Positions 23,594 to 32,729 of a DNA stretch of 64,000 nucleotides are shown here, in pieces. Source of the stretch: Flavobacterium aquidurense (GTDB taxonomy: Bacteria; Bacteroidota; Bacteroidia; Flavobacteriales; Flavobacteriaceae). Positions within the stretch are counted from its first letter, which is position 1, and the number at the start of each line of letters is the position of its first letter. Where the stretch lies: contig NZ_JRLF01000015.1 in the NCBI RefSeq assembly GCF_001404985.1, forward strand, positions 620,001 through 684,000. Direction: 5' to 3'. The notes beneath the pieces are model-generated. The model had not been told where the DNA came from. It ran no database searches and saw nothing but the letters and a program-made list of their open reading frames with translations. A program made the translations under genes and the position numbers.

Positions 23594-25195
23594 TTACGTT
23601 TTTATTATTTTTTTATTAATCCATTTACCATCTATTTGAATTTTAGCAAAGTATGTTCCTGCATTCAAATAAGAAATATTGATTTCATTGCTGTTTGACT
23701 TACTAATAACGAGTTTGCCATTTATATCAAATACCTGAACATTTTGTACGCTTTCATTATTAATTGTAGTGATCTTAACATAATTTGATGATGGATTAGG
23801 GTAAATAGTCAACCTGGAATCTTTTGTAAAAAATTCTGTATTTAGATTATTACCATACTTCCAAAATTTATCATCTTTAGAGTAGTACAAATAATTATTA
23901 AATTCAAAAGGGAGTCGAATGTTATCGAGATTAGGTATATTTTCTAAAGTTTTGAGATTCGAATCGTATATCCATCCTTTTCGGTTGTCATCCTTATCTA
24001 TCGCACCATGAATAAAATATTGATTTTCATTAAATTTTAGGGTTGAGACTTGAGTATTGAATGGTATTTGAAATTCATCTAAATCATTTAGTACTGCCAA
24101 TTCTCCGAGATTAGAAACTACATTATTGGCTAAATTTAAAGAAACCAACTCTGTACCTTCAGTTGCATTTGAAATCGTAAAAACTAAAGAATTACCTATT
24201 TTGGTCAGATTTGATGCCGAAAAATATTTATCAATTTGTTGCTTATAAACCTGAACAATTGAATTGTTTATGGTGCTAAACTTTAAGATCTCTATACTCC
24301 CTGTACTATTAGTAAAATTTTTAAGAGAAACAAACATTAAATACAAATTGCCATCTACAGCTATAACATCATCATAATGAACTAAACCACCTACTGACGG
24401 ATTTCTTACAGTTGCAACTTTTTTTGTGTTTTCTAGTGTACCATCAGTTTCAAATAAAAAATGCCTGCTCGCAAAATAAAGTTTATTATTATATTCAATA
24501 AACTGAGTTAAAATACTAGTACCTCCTGAACCACCTACTAATCCTGAACCATTACCATCCATTTGTTCAGTTACGGGAAACGTACCTGCAGAAGTTCCGT
24601 CACTCCTCCATACTCTAGAATCGCTTGTATTGGCTGGCTGAATCGAAAATATAAAGATATTGTTGCATTGCCCTTCAAAAGTAGGCGTGTTCCATATAGA
24701 TGAAATTTCTTTAACCAACACAGTTCCAGAATCTGTTCCATCTGTTTTCCAGACCTCCAGCTTATCGTCTTCTTTTTTTATTAAAAAATATATTGAGTTT
24801 CCTGCTGTTGTTAGTGTTGTAACACGTTCGTTAATAAAATTTGTAACTTTTACAGTCCCGGCATCAGTTCCGTCTGTCTTCCATATTTCTCCTGCAGAAT
24901 TTTCATCAGAGGCTATAAAATAAAAGGTATTATTTAAAATTGCAGATCCGGTTCCTATTGTACCAATATAATCATTTCGACTATCTGTATCTTTGAATAA
25001 AAAAGTATTATCAGCAGTTCCATCACTTTGCCATAATGCTCTTCCATTATTTGTATCATATCCCTGAAAATAAATCTTCTGATCAAATTTTTTAAAAAAT
25101 TGAGCATTGCCAGGCGAAAAATCATAAATCAACTGTTGTGCATTGACTTTTGAAATAAATAAAGCAAAAAGAATTAAAAGTAGTTTTGTTTTCAT
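23594..25195 (-). CDS. ELWxxDGT-repeat protein with T9SS type A sorting domain
   Basis: 533 residues, signal peptide MKTKLLLILFALFISKVNA. Repeats of the ELWxxDGT type occur through the first half: ALWQSDGTADNT, EIWKTDGTDAGT, EVWKTDGTDSGT, RVWRSDGTSAGT and LFETDGTLENT, each about 50 residues apart, consistent with a beta-propeller. The last ~75 residues form a T9SS sorting domain (LTIYPNPSSNYVKI, VFDINGKLVISKS, LNAGTYFAKIQIDG, KKIIKT). The protein is therefore expected to cross the outer membrane by the type IX system and be surface-attached. Ligand unknown. Confidence 0.88.
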   Translation of the reverse strand: MKTKLLLILFALFISKVNAQQLIYDFSPGNAQFFKKFDQKIYFQGYDTNNGRALWQSDGTADNTFLFKDTDSRNDYIGTIGTGSAILNNTFYFIASDENSAGEIWKTDGTDAGTVKVTNFINERVTTLTTAGNSIYFLIKKEDDKLEVWKTDGTDSGTVLVKEISSIWNTPTFEGQCNNIFIFSIQPANTSDSRVWRSDGTSAGTFPVTEQMDGNGSGLVGGSGGTSILTQFIEYNNKLYFASRHFLFETDGTLENTKKVATVRNPSVGGLVHYDDVIAVDGNLYLMFVSLKNFTNSTGSIEILKFSTINNSIVQVYKQQIDKYFSASNLTKIGNSLVFTISNATEGTELVSLNLANNVVSNLGELAVLNDLDEFQIPFNTQVSTLKFNENQYFIHGAIDKDDNRKGWIYDSNLKTLENIPNLDNIRLPFEFNNYLYYSKDDKFWKYGNNLNTEFFTKDSRLTIYPNPSSNYVKITTINNESVQNVQVFDINGKLVISKSNSNEINISYLNAGTYFAKIQIDGKWINKKIIKT

Positions 25196-25322
25196 TTAAT
25201 AGTTTTAGGTTTTATTACTAGTTTTCTTAATTTGTAATATTAATATTAAATACTTGAAATAAAAAATATTAAATAAAAAAGTCAAACAATGCACAAGAAA
25301 TCTGATCCAAAAACAAACCATA

Positions 25323-25354
25323 AAAAAAGCATCAACCTCTGCTGATGCTTTTTT
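25323..25354 (-). terminator. Terminator of the XRE regulator gene
   Basis: Perfect 12-bp stem AAAAAAGCATCA / TGATGCTTTTTT, 8-nt loop, 22 bp beyond the XRE stop codon; T runs on both sides. Confidence 0.85.
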
Positions 25355-25375
25355 ATGGATAAACTTTTAGAAATA

Positions 25376-25786
25376 TTATTTTCCTGCTAGTAATTTTTCT
25401 AAATATTCGATTTTGTCTTTTTCGGCCTGAAGCAAGCGTTCATATAGAGTTTCGTTTTTATCTACAGTTTCCATTAATTTATCTAACGGATTGAAAGTAC
25501 AATTGTGTCCAAAATTTACATTACTGTCTTTCGTATCATTAAAAGTATTAAAATAATTAATCATTCCTTCTTCTGAAAAATTCTTAATTGCTTCTACAGT
25601 TACGCCAAGTGCTTTTGCAACTTCTACAAGTCTTTCTTCTTCTATGGTTTCACTATTTTCTATAGCCGAAATTGTTTGCTGGCTTATTCCTAAAGCTTGC
25701 GCCAAAGCTTCCTGTTTCATATCACGAAGTTCACGAATACGGCTTATTTTTCGCCCTATATGATTTGGTTTTGTTAGTGTACTCAT
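25376..25786 (-). CDS. Small XRE family helix-turn-helix regulator
   Basis: 136 residues. Helix-turn-helix at residues about 12-65 (ISRIRELRDMKQEALAQALG, ISQQTISAIENSE, LVEVAKALGVTVEAIKNF). The C-terminal half has a short DSNVNFGHNCTFNPLDKLME segment and a coiled-coil-like end (LYERLLQAEKDKIEYLEKLL), so it probably dimerises. TACCTTTG lies only 6-13 bp upstream of the ATG, suggesting a very short leader. Divergent from the small gene at 25990. Confidence 0.85.
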   Translation of the reverse strand: MSTLTKPNHIGRKISRIRELRDMKQEALAQALGISQQTISAIENSETIEEERLVEVAKALGVTVEAIKNFSEEGMINYFNTFNDTKDSNVNFGHNCTFNPLDKLMETVDKNETLYERLLQAEKDKIEYLEKLLAGK

Positions 25787-25989
25787 AATTCAAAGGTAAT
25801 AATTAAGTGTGAAAAACCTCAACTGGTAAAAAACTTATTTAGACTGTTCGTATACCAACCAAAACGGTTTGGTACGATACAATCTATTTCTTTCTTCGCT
25901 GAGCCAAACAAAAGTACAATTTTTCTTATAATAAATTATTAAAACTCTAATTGTAAAACCATTAAATACAACTAAAAAATACACGCCTT

Positions 25990-26307
25990 ATGGAAACAAA
26001 TGAAATGGAAACTTTAGCAAGACTTAAAAAATTAACGGCACTACATTTTCGCACATTAAAACCTGCCAACGACAAATCAGAAACGTACATCGCTCAAATT
26101 AAGGTTTTAAATTATTTTGAATTAGGCTGCATTATCACCGATATGCTAAAATTAAGTATTCTCGCACTAGATCACGATATGCATAATGTTGCCGAAAAGA
26201 AAAACCAATCTATAAATGTGGGTTTGATTCTGGAAACTGTTGTACAAATGTTTCCTTTGGAGGAATTTGAGTTTTTGAGTTGTGTTGGGGAGATTGTTGG
26301 TGAATAA
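25990..26307 (+). CDS. Small helical protein, member of a family present twice in the window
   Basis: 105 residues, soluble and helical, no signal peptide. YFELGCIITDMLKLSILALDHD and INVGLILETVVQMFPLEEFEFL align by eye with NELNMMVSDLLKASIILLNDD and INVMTLLEIALQLLPEQEMELL of the 61240-61578 product, so the two are paralogs. Both sit beside a small transcription regulator (XRE here, LuxR-type there). Function unknown. Repeats begin right after the stop. Confidence 0.6.
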   Translation: METNEMETLARLKKLTALHFRTLKPANDKSETYIAQIKVLNYFELGCIITDMLKLSILALDHDMHNVAEKKNQSINVGLILETVVQMFPLEEFEFLSCVGEIVGE

Positions 26308-26459
26308 TTTCCGCTGATTTTATCGATACAAACAACTGGATTTTGATTACGGAATTTCTTTGTCATGGACGGATTAAAATCCGTCTCTACAATATGATTC
26401 GTTCCTCCGGAACTTTTATAGAACTTCATAAAAATAACCACAATATTGTCATTTCTTCT

Positions 26460-26549
26460 GCTGGCGCGAGCATCTCGCTCGTGCACGTCAACTGAATTTC
26501 ATTTTTGTTATATAATCTTTGTGTTCACGAGCGGGACGCTCGCGCTAGC
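26460..26549 (+). repeat. CGCGAGC palindromic element, copy 1
   Basis: Ninety bp with outer arms GCTGGCGCGAGC / GCTCGCGCTAGC and inner CTCGCTCGTGCACG / CACGAGCGGGACG. The centre (TTTCATTTTTGTTATATAAT) is shared with copy 2. The arms could fold the whole element into one hairpin. Confidence 0.75.
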
Positions 26550-26615
26550 GAGGGGGAATAATTTTCTTCGAGAGGAATTAATTTGTTTAAGATTATCCAC
26601 TACATTACCACTATA

Positions 26616-26718
26616 TTGTCATTTCGACGTAAGGAGAAATCCTCGCGAGAAGCTCGACAAAGATTGAACTTTCGTTGCGGAGTTACTTGCGAAGATTTCT
26701 CCTCCGTCGAAATGACAA
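26616..26718. repeat. 103-bp inverted repeat with TTGTCATTTCGAC ends
   Basis: TTGTCATTTCGAC at 26616-26628 pairs perfectly with GTCGAAATGACAA at 26706-26718; adjacent GGAGAAATC / GATTTCTCC extend the stem. It lies between two CGCGAGC elements. It resembles dispersed palindromic repeats frequent in Flavobacteriia genomes. Confidence 0.7.
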
Positions 26719-26741
26719 ACTGTATGGAATTTTACATTTCT

Positions 26742-26831
26742 GCTTACGTGAGCGTCTCGCTCGTGCACGTCAATTGAATTTCATTTTTGTTATATAATCT
26801 TTGTGTTCACGAGCGGGACGCTCGCGCTAGC
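26742..26831 (+). repeat. CGCGAGC palindromic element, copy 2
   Basis: Ninety bp, the same orientation and nearly the same interior as copy 1, with a less GC-rich left end (GCTTACGTGAGCGTCTCGCT). Confidence 0.75.
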
Positions 26832-26970
26832 GGAGGAAATGGATAATCTTCTGTTGATTTTTAGGGGCGCAAACAAATGGATTTTGATTACGGAATTTTT
26901 TTGTTATGGACGGATTAAAATCCATCCCTACATATGCTTGAACTTTTTGTAAAACTCTATCAAAAATAAC

Positions 26971-27089
26971 ATTGCTGTGCGAAGTCTCCCGACTTCGTAA
27001 CCACCGCTATATTCCGTTCCAAAATTCTTTTTTATTTTCTTGGTGGATTATTGGAACAGAGACGAAGTAGAAAGGATTCGCACAGCAAT
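26971..27089. repeat. 119-bp element with 13-bp perfect inverted ends (upstream of SLATT gene)
   Basis: ATTGCTGTGCGAA (26971-26983) and TTCGCACAGCAAT (27077-27089) are perfect inverted ends. The inside has further dyads (ACGAAG with CTTCGT, TCCGTTCCAA with TTGGAACAGA). A diverged relative without clear ends is at 27943-28035, on the other side of the SLATT gene. Confidence 0.7.
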
Positions 27090-27270
27090 CAGCGAATTTT
27101 ATAAATGAATACTTCGGAAAGCTGTGTATACTCAAATATAAGAATTTCAAGGTTTCGAACACTTATGGCGGGACAAAATTTGTATTTAACCGAAAAATCC
27201 CGCATCTTTATTCCCAACCCTACCAAGCTCTAGGTTAGCGGTAATACAAAAAAACAAGAAATAATAGCAT

Positions 27271-27924
27271 ATGAGAAAACAAGAAAATTCTACGATTGAA
27301 GAACTATATGATCGTATTTGGAAGACAAAATCCGCAAGACTTAACGCTTATCAAAGGTTATCCAAAACATATTTTTTATCATCCTATGCAACAAGTTTAC
27401 TATCTGTTTATGTTATAATTTTATCACTATTACAGCCTTTTAAAATAATTTCTAGCGAAAATACTATACAAACAATAAACTTTGCAACCATATGTGTATC
27501 AGTAACTCTTTTAGTTTTCGTACTAATGGAATCTTCAATGCAATATAATTTGAAAGCAGAAAAATTTCACGATTGTGCCAAAGAAATTAGCAAACTATTT
27601 AAGAAATATGAATTCATTAAAGAAAATACAACCTTAAATGAAGAAGATAAGTATAAGAAATTTAAAAATATTCAAGATAAATATGATAAAATAATCGATT
27701 TATATGAAAATCATAGACCAATAGATTTTAAATTTTTTCAAAGTAATAATAAACTAAAGGAATATAAAGAAGATTACACGCTAATTTTTAACTTAAAAAT
27801 AAAATTCGGAAACTTCAATAGATGGTATATAAAATATAAATATAACCACTTAATTTTCATTCATTATTACATTGTAATTTTTATAATTCCAATCATTTTA
27901 ATATATCTACTTTGTGTAAAATAA
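27271..27924 (+). CDS. SLATT-domain-like membrane protein
   Basis: 217 residues, strongly AT-rich. N-terminal ELYDRIWKTKSARLNAYQRL followed by two close transmembrane helices (SSYATSLLSVYVIILSLL and INFATICVSVTLLVFVLMES), then NLKAEKFHDCAKEISKLFKKYE and a charged helix, and a last hydrophobic segment IHYYIVIFIIPIILIYLL. The order of WxTKxxR, two helices and a post-membrane helix matches the SLATT superfamily (SLATT_5-like), 2-TM proteins predicted as pore-forming effectors of nucleotide-signalling defence systems. No nucleotidyltransferase, SLOG or reverse transcriptase is next to it. Flanked by related ~100-bp repeats. Confidence 0.65.
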   Translation: MRKQENSTIEELYDRIWKTKSARLNAYQRLSKTYFLSSYATSLLSVYVIILSLLQPFKIISSENTIQTINFATICVSVTLLVFVLMESSMQYNLKAEKFHDCAKEISKLFKKYEFIKENTTLNEEDKYKKFKNIQDKYDKIIDLYENHRPIDFKFFQSNNKLKEYKEDYTLIFNLKIKFGNFNRWYIKYKYNHLIFIHYYIVIFIIPIILIYLLCVK

Positions 27925-27942
27925 AAGTAGCCACTCTATTAA

Positions 27943-28035
27943 GTACTTTGTGAAGTCTCCAGAATCCGTGCCCCTCACTATATTACATCCTATTATTTTT
28001 TATTATCTTTTCGGATTATTGAAACGGAAATAATA
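27943..28035. repeat. Diverged copy of the 26971-27089 element
   Basis: Shares, in order, GTGAAGTCTCC, an ACTATATT word, a TTTTTTATT(A)T stretch and GGATTATTG(A)AAC with the upstream element. It lies between the SLATT gene and the next membrane-protein gene. Confidence 0.5.
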
Positions 28036-28066
28036 TATAGCAACATCTAATTATTTATTAAGATAT

Positions 28067-28792
28067 ATGAATGAAGTATTAAGCAATTACTACAAAAGTC
28101 TAAAAGAAAATTTAACAATGATAGCTCTTATTCCAACAATTTTAGGAGCAGGATGGCAGTTATGGCAACTTGGAATGATATCTATCCAGATGATACGTTT
28201 CTTTTCAATTTCACAATTAGTTAATGATGGACTAATTATATTACTATTTTTATTAATTCCATTATTTATTATCAAAACGCTAATTAAAGGAGGCGTTGAC
28301 GAGTTATATAAAAATGAAGACTTAAATTATATACAAAATATAAAGAATAAGACAAAATCAGCAGTAATAAGACAACTCATTTATTTCTTTTTATTGATCG
28401 CAATGGCTATTACAATGTTTCTTAAAACAGAGAATGTATTTTATAGTTTTTATTTTTATTTACTTCTTGCCACAATTTTTTCATTTATTCAAGTACATTT
28501 ATTTTTATTGTGTTTTCAATTTTTCAGAAGAAATAAATTAATAGAAGTTTATTTGTCTATTACTACTTTCATAATTTTGGTATATGCTTTAGCAGTAATT
28601 AATTTAAACTTTAATAATATTGAGTCCTTATTAAATTTTCAAAATATGATATCAAAAATAGAAAAGAAGGATTGTTATTCAGCAGCACCAAGAATTCGAT
28701 ATTTTAATGATAAATATATTTTTATTGAACTAGAAAAAAAGAATAAAAAAAGTATATTGATAAATCAAATTGATGACTTATTTGAAGATTAG
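28067..28792 (+). CDS. Multi-pass membrane protein of unknown function
   Basis: 241 residues, very AT-rich codons. Four to five hydrophobic segments: IALIPTILGAGWQLWQLGMI, ILLFLLIPLFIIKTLI, LIYFFLLIAMAITMFL, FYFYLLLATIFSFIQVHLFL, TTFIILVYALAVINLNF. A short soluble C-terminus (CYSAAPRIRYFNDKYIFIEL...ILINQIDDLFED) follows. The first part resembles uncharacterised proteins with an IPTILGxxWQL motif, known to me only as hypothetical. It follows the SLATT gene on the same strand after a 142-bp gap containing a repeat. Partnership with that gene is suggested only by position and composition. Confidence 0.55.
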   Translation: MNEVLSNYYKSLKENLTMIALIPTILGAGWQLWQLGMISIQMIRFFSISQLVNDGLIILLFLLIPLFIIKTLIKGGVDELYKNEDLNYIQNIKNKTKSAVIRQLIYFFLLIAMAITMFLKTENVFYSFYFYLLLATIFSFIQVHLFLLCFQFFRRNKLIEVYLSITTFIILVYALAVINLNFNNIESLLNFQNMISKIEKKDCYSAAPRIRYFNDKYIFIELEKKNKKSILINQIDDLFED

Positions 28793-28933
28793 AAATATCG
28801 AAGTTTATATTTTTAAAACTGTGACAATTCGTCACGATTTCCTTTAATCTATCTACTGTAAACTTTTTAAATAATTTCATTATAGGAAATTCAAACGTCC
28901 ACTTCTCTCGAAATTTCAACATTAAGTCACAAA

Positions 28934-28960
28934 AAAACCTCCCAAAATCTGAGAGGTTTT
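28934..28960 (-). terminator. Terminator of the mutase gene
   Basis: AAAACCTC / GAGGTTTT stem with T run on the minus strand, about 25 bp beyond the icmF stop. Confidence 0.75.
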
Positions 28961-28984
28961 TCCATAAATATAAAATCCAAAATT

Positions 28985-31900
28985 CTACATATTCCTTCTA
29001 TACTGCCCACCCACTTCAAACAATGCCGAAGTAATCTGACCCAGCGAACAAACCTTTGTCGCTTCCATTAAATGATCGAATAAGTTTTCATTCTTGATCG
29101 CAGCTTCTTGTAGTTTGTTAAGATGCTCGTTTACTTTTGCTTCGTGAAACTGATGTAAATTATCGAGCATTGTAATTTGATATTGTTTTTCTTCTTCGGT
29201 GGCGCGAATTACTTCTGCCGGAATTACCGTTGGAGAACCTTTTGAGCTCAGGAAAGTATTTACACCCACAATTGGGAAATCTCCGTTGTGTTTTAGAGTT
29301 TCGTAATACAAACTTTCTTCCTGAATTTTAGAACGTTGGTACATTGTTTCCATTGCGCCAAGAACTCCACCACGTTCTGTGATTCGGTCGAATTCTTGTA
29401 GAACGGCAGCTTCTACTAAATCTGTCAATTCTTCGATTATAAACGAACCTTGAATTGGGTTTTCGTTTTTGGCCAGACCTAATTCTTTATTAATAATCAA
29501 CTGAATCGCCATTGCTCTACGCACAGATTCTTCGGTTGGCGTTGTAATCGCTTCGTCGTAAGCGTTTGTGTGTAGCGAATTACAGTTATCATAAATCGCA
29601 TACAAAGCCTGCAAAGTGGTTCTAATATCATTAAAATCAATTTCCTGTGCGTGCAATGAACGCCCTGAAGTCTGAATATGATATTTTAGCATTTGCGCTC
29701 TTTCGTTTGCTCCGTATTTGTTTTTCATGGCTTTTGCCCAAATTTTACGCGCCACACGACCAATTACTGAATATTCAGGATCTACTCCGTTTGAGAAAAA
29801 GAACGATAAGTTTGGTCCAAAATCGTTAATGTTCATTCCGCGGCTTAAGTAATATTCCACGTAAGTGAAACCATTAGAAAGCGTGAATGCCAATTGCGTA
29901 ATTGGGTTCGCTCCCGCCTCAGCAATATGATATCCTGAAATCGAAACCGAATAGAAATTACGAACGTTTTTGGTAATAAAATATTCCTGAACATCGCCCA
30001 TTAATCTTAGTGCAAATTCCGTTGAGAAAATACAGGTATTTTGCGCCTGATCTTCTTTTAAAATATCGGCCTGAACCGTTCCACGAACTTGCGATAAGGT
30101 TTTGGCTTTAATGTCATTATACACTTCGAGAGGCAAAACCTGATCTCCGGTAACTCCCAAAAGCATTAATCCTAAACCATTGTTTCCTTCCGGTAAATCG
30201 CCTTGGTATTTAGGGCGTTCTGTTCCTTTTTCTTTATATATTTTGTTGATTTTAGCTTCAACTTCGTTTTCTAATTCGTTGGCTTTGATGTAATATTCGC
30301 ATTGCTGATCGATCGCTGCATTCATAAAAAAGCCCAACAACATTGGCGCTGGTCCGTTTATGGTCATACTTACAGATGTTAAAGCGTGAACCAAATCAAA
30401 ACCTGAATACAGTTTTTTAGCATCATCCAAACAACAAATAGAAACTCCGGCGTTACCAATTTTTCCGTAAATATCAGGACGAATATCCGGGTCGTTTCCG
30501 TACAAAGTCACACTATCAAAAGCGGTCGAAAGTCGTTTTGCCGGCAATCCTGCGCTCACATAATGAAAACGTTTGTTCGTTCTTTCCGGTCCGCCTTCTC
30601 CGGCAAACATTCTTGACGGATCTTCGCCTTCACGCTTAAACGGATATAATCCTGAAGCAAACGGAAATTCTCCAGGAACATTTTCCTGTAGATTCCAACG
30701 CAAAATATCGCCCCAAGCTTCATATTTAGGCAAAGCAATTTTTGGGATTTGTAAATGCGATAAACTTTCAGAATGTGTCGCGATTTTAATTTCTTTATCA
30801 CGAACCTTAAACGAGTAAACCGGATTTTTGTATTTGGCTACTTTTTCATCCCAATTCAGGATAATTTCCCAATTGTACGGATCTAAATCCATTTTTACTT
30901 TATCAAACTGATTTAATAAAAGGTTCAAAAAGATTCTGTTTTCGTCGTGTGCTTCGGTTGCGCTTGGTAAAACAGTCGAATCGTCAATTCCGGCTTTATT
31001 TATCTGTGGAATTTTTCCTGAAACCGATTCTATGGTTTTAAAAATTCCGTATAGTTTTTGAGCTACTTTTTGCTGTGAAAGTGCGCTTTCGTCATACGAT
31101 CTGTTATTCTCTGCAATTTCAGATAAATAACGTGTTCTGTGTGGCGGAATCACGAAGATTTTCTCGCTCATTTCCTTAGTAATCTGAAAAGTCGATTTTA
31201 ATTCGGATGCTGTTTTCTCCACAATTTTATCCATAATCGCTTTGTAAAGCGTGTTCATTCCCGGATCATTAAACTGAGATGCAATGGTTCCGAAAACCGG
31301 CATATCATCCGGATTTTTATCCCAAAGATTATGATTGCGCTGGTATTGTTTTTTAACGTCACGAATCGCGTCTAATGCTCCTCTTTTATCAAATTTATTT
31401 AAAGCTACAAGATCAGCAAAATCAAGCATGTCGATTTTCTCTAATTGCGTTGCAGCTCCAAATTCCGGCGTCATTACATATAAGGACACATCAGAATGGT
31501 CCATAATCTCGGTATCAGATTGCCCGATTCCTGAAGTTTCCAGAATAATCAAATCATATTTTGCCGCTTTTAAAACCTGAATTGCTTCTGCAACATATTT
31601 AGATAATGCCAGGTTTGATTGACGTGTCGCCAAAGAACGCATATAAACACGAGGATTATTTATGGCATTCATCCTGATTCTGTCTCCTAAAAGTGCTCCT
31701 CCAGTTTTACGTTTTGATGGATCGACAGAAATTAATCCGATTGTTTTTTCAGGGAAATCAATTAAAAATCGACGAACTAATTCATCTACCAAAGATGATT
31801 TTCCGGCTCCACCCGTTCCTGTAATTCCAAGAACCGGAATTTTAGAATTGGTATTACTAGTATGTATTTTATCAAAAACCGGTTTTGCAATTTCGGGGAA

Positions 31901-32425
31901 ATTCTCAGCCGCAGATATTAATCGCGCAATCGCTGTTGGAATTTTATTTTCGATATGATCGATTTCTCCATTTAATTTGTCTCCAATAGGATAATCAGAA
32001 CGTTCTACCAAATCGTTGATCATTCCTTGTAGCCCCAAAGAACGGCCATCATCAGGCGAATAAATTCTGGTAATACCATAATCCTGTAATTCAGCAATTT
32101 CGCTTGGCAGGATTACTCCGCCTCCACCGCCAAAAATCTTAATATGTCCTGCTCCTTTTTCATGAAGCAAGTCATACATATATTTAAAGTATTCATTATG
32201 ACCTCCTTGATAAGATGTCATTGCGATTGCATTTGCATCTTCCTGAATAGCAGTATTTACCACTTCTTCGACACTTCGATCGTGACCCAAATGAATTACC
32301 TCAACTCCAGTTGACTGAATAATACGACGCATGATGTTAATCGCTGCATCATGCCCGTCAAAAAGAGAAGCCGCTGTAACAATTCTTACTTTATTTTTAG
32401 GATTATATGGTATTTGTTGTTCCAT
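28985..32425 (-). CDS. icmF: Fused acyl-CoA mutase IcmF (B12 domain, MeaB-like GTPase, mutase)
   Basis: 1146 residues. Adenosylcobalamin-dependent carbon-skeleton mutase, isobutyryl-CoA to n-butyryl-CoA or a related acyl-CoA. Order of domains: B12-binding at about 10-140 with FDGHDAA (axial His25); a MeaB/ArgK G-protein chaperone at about 190-430 with P-loop GTGGAGKSS (203-211) and NKFD; a linker; and the (beta/alpha)8 mutase region from about 560 (FPFASGLYPFKREGEDPSRMFAGEG...) to the end. The B12-GTPase-mutase order is diagnostic of IcmF and distinguishes it from two-subunit methylmalonyl-CoA mutase. Exact substrate depends on active-site residues I did not check. Monocistronic. Confidence 0.94.
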   Translation of the reverse strand: MEQQIPYNPKNKVRIVTAASLFDGHDAAINIMRRIIQSTGVEVIHLGHDRSVEEVVNTAIQEDANAIAMTSYQGGHNEYFKYMYDLLHEKGAGHIKIFGGGGGVILPSEIAELQDYGITRIYSPDDGRSLGLQGMINDLVERSDYPIGDKLNGEIDHIENKIPTAIARLISAAENFPEIAKPVFDKIHTSNTNSKIPVLGITGTGGAGKSSLVDELVRRFLIDFPEKTIGLISVDPSKRKTGGALLGDRIRMNAINNPRVYMRSLATRQSNLALSKYVAEAIQVLKAAKYDLIILETSGIGQSDTEIMDHSDVSLYVMTPEFGAATQLEKIDMLDFADLVALNKFDKRGALDAIRDVKKQYQRNHNLWDKNPDDMPVFGTIASQFNDPGMNTLYKAIMDKIVEKTASELKSTFQITKEMSEKIFVIPPHRTRYLSEIAENNRSYDESALSQQKVAQKLYGIFKTIESVSGKIPQINKAGIDDSTVLPSATEAHDENRIFLNLLLNQFDKVKMDLDPYNWEIILNWDEKVAKYKNPVYSFKVRDKEIKIATHSESLSHLQIPKIALPKYEAWGDILRWNLQENVPGEFPFASGLYPFKREGEDPSRMFAGEGGPERTNKRFHYVSAGLPAKRLSTAFDSVTLYGNDPDIRPDIYGKIGNAGVSICCLDDAKKLYSGFDLVHALTSVSMTINGPAPMLLGFFMNAAIDQQCEYYIKANELENEVEAKINKIYKEKGTERPKYQGDLPEGNNGLGLMLLGVTGDQVLPLEVYNDIKAKTLSQVRGTVQADILKEDQAQNTCIFSTEFALRLMGDVQEYFITKNVRNFYSVSISGYHIAEAGANPITQLAFTLSNGFTYVEYYLSRGMNINDFGPNLSFFFSNGVDPEYSVIGRVARKIWAKAMKNKYGANERAQMLKYHIQTSGRSLHAQEIDFNDIRTTLQALYAIYDNCNSLHTNAYDEAITTPTEESVRRAMAIQLIINKELGLAKNENPIQGSFIIEELTDLVEAAVLQEFDRITERGGVLGAMETMYQRSKIQEESLYYETLKHNGDFPIVGVNTFLSSKGSPTVIPAEVIRATEEEKQYQITMLDNLHQFHEAKVNEHLNKLQEAAIKNENLFDHLMEATKVCSLGQITSALFEVGGQYRRNM

Positions 32426-32729
32426 TTTATGAATATGATAATTTTAGAGGAGCAATTTACAAAATATTATAATATTTGTTCATCCTTATATCTTTTTGTT
32501 AACAAAAAAAAATAATCTTTTTTATGCGAGAGGGGTAACAATTTAAATACTTATCTGATTTATCTTATATAAGTCTTATAGAAATGTTAACAACATGGTA
32601 ATCTTGAAAAATTTAAATTAAATACAACAACTTGTTTTCCAGACACCTAAAGTAATTTAGCAGAGTAGAAAAGCCCCAAATTTTACCCCTAAACTTTTAC
32701 TGTTAGTCATCAACGTAAAATTTTAAAAA
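32426..32729. other. Divergent promoter region of icmF and the L,D-transpeptidase gene
   Basis: 304 bp, no gene. GTAATTTAGCAGAG at about 32652-32665 resembles the -7 word found before the small secreted genes and is 65 bp upstream of the transpeptidase ATG. No B12 riboswitch-like structure was recognised upstream of icmF. Confidence 0.4.

Larger units (their letters stand above)
26308..27270. repeat. Repeat-rich intergenic island
   Basis: 963 bp without a real gene. In order: a direct repeat unit at 26313-26395 that recurs at 26852-26935 (shared CTGGATTTTGATTACGGAAT-like text and the GGACGGATTAAAATCC dyad); the CGCGAGC element at 26460-26549; a 103-bp inverted repeat at 26616-26718; a second CGCGAGC element at 26742-26831; and the element bounded by ATTGCTGTGCGAA at 26971-27089. 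Open frames across it are products of the repeats and are not called. Confidence 0.8.

Noticed and set aside
26446..26777. Open frames of 64-73 codons within the repeat island
   Set aside because: They run through palindromic repeats and the peptides are translations of repeat arms.
28801..28850. GTGACAATTCGTCAC hairpin after the second membrane protein gene as a terminator
   Set aside because: Stem is only 5 bp and no T run follows it.
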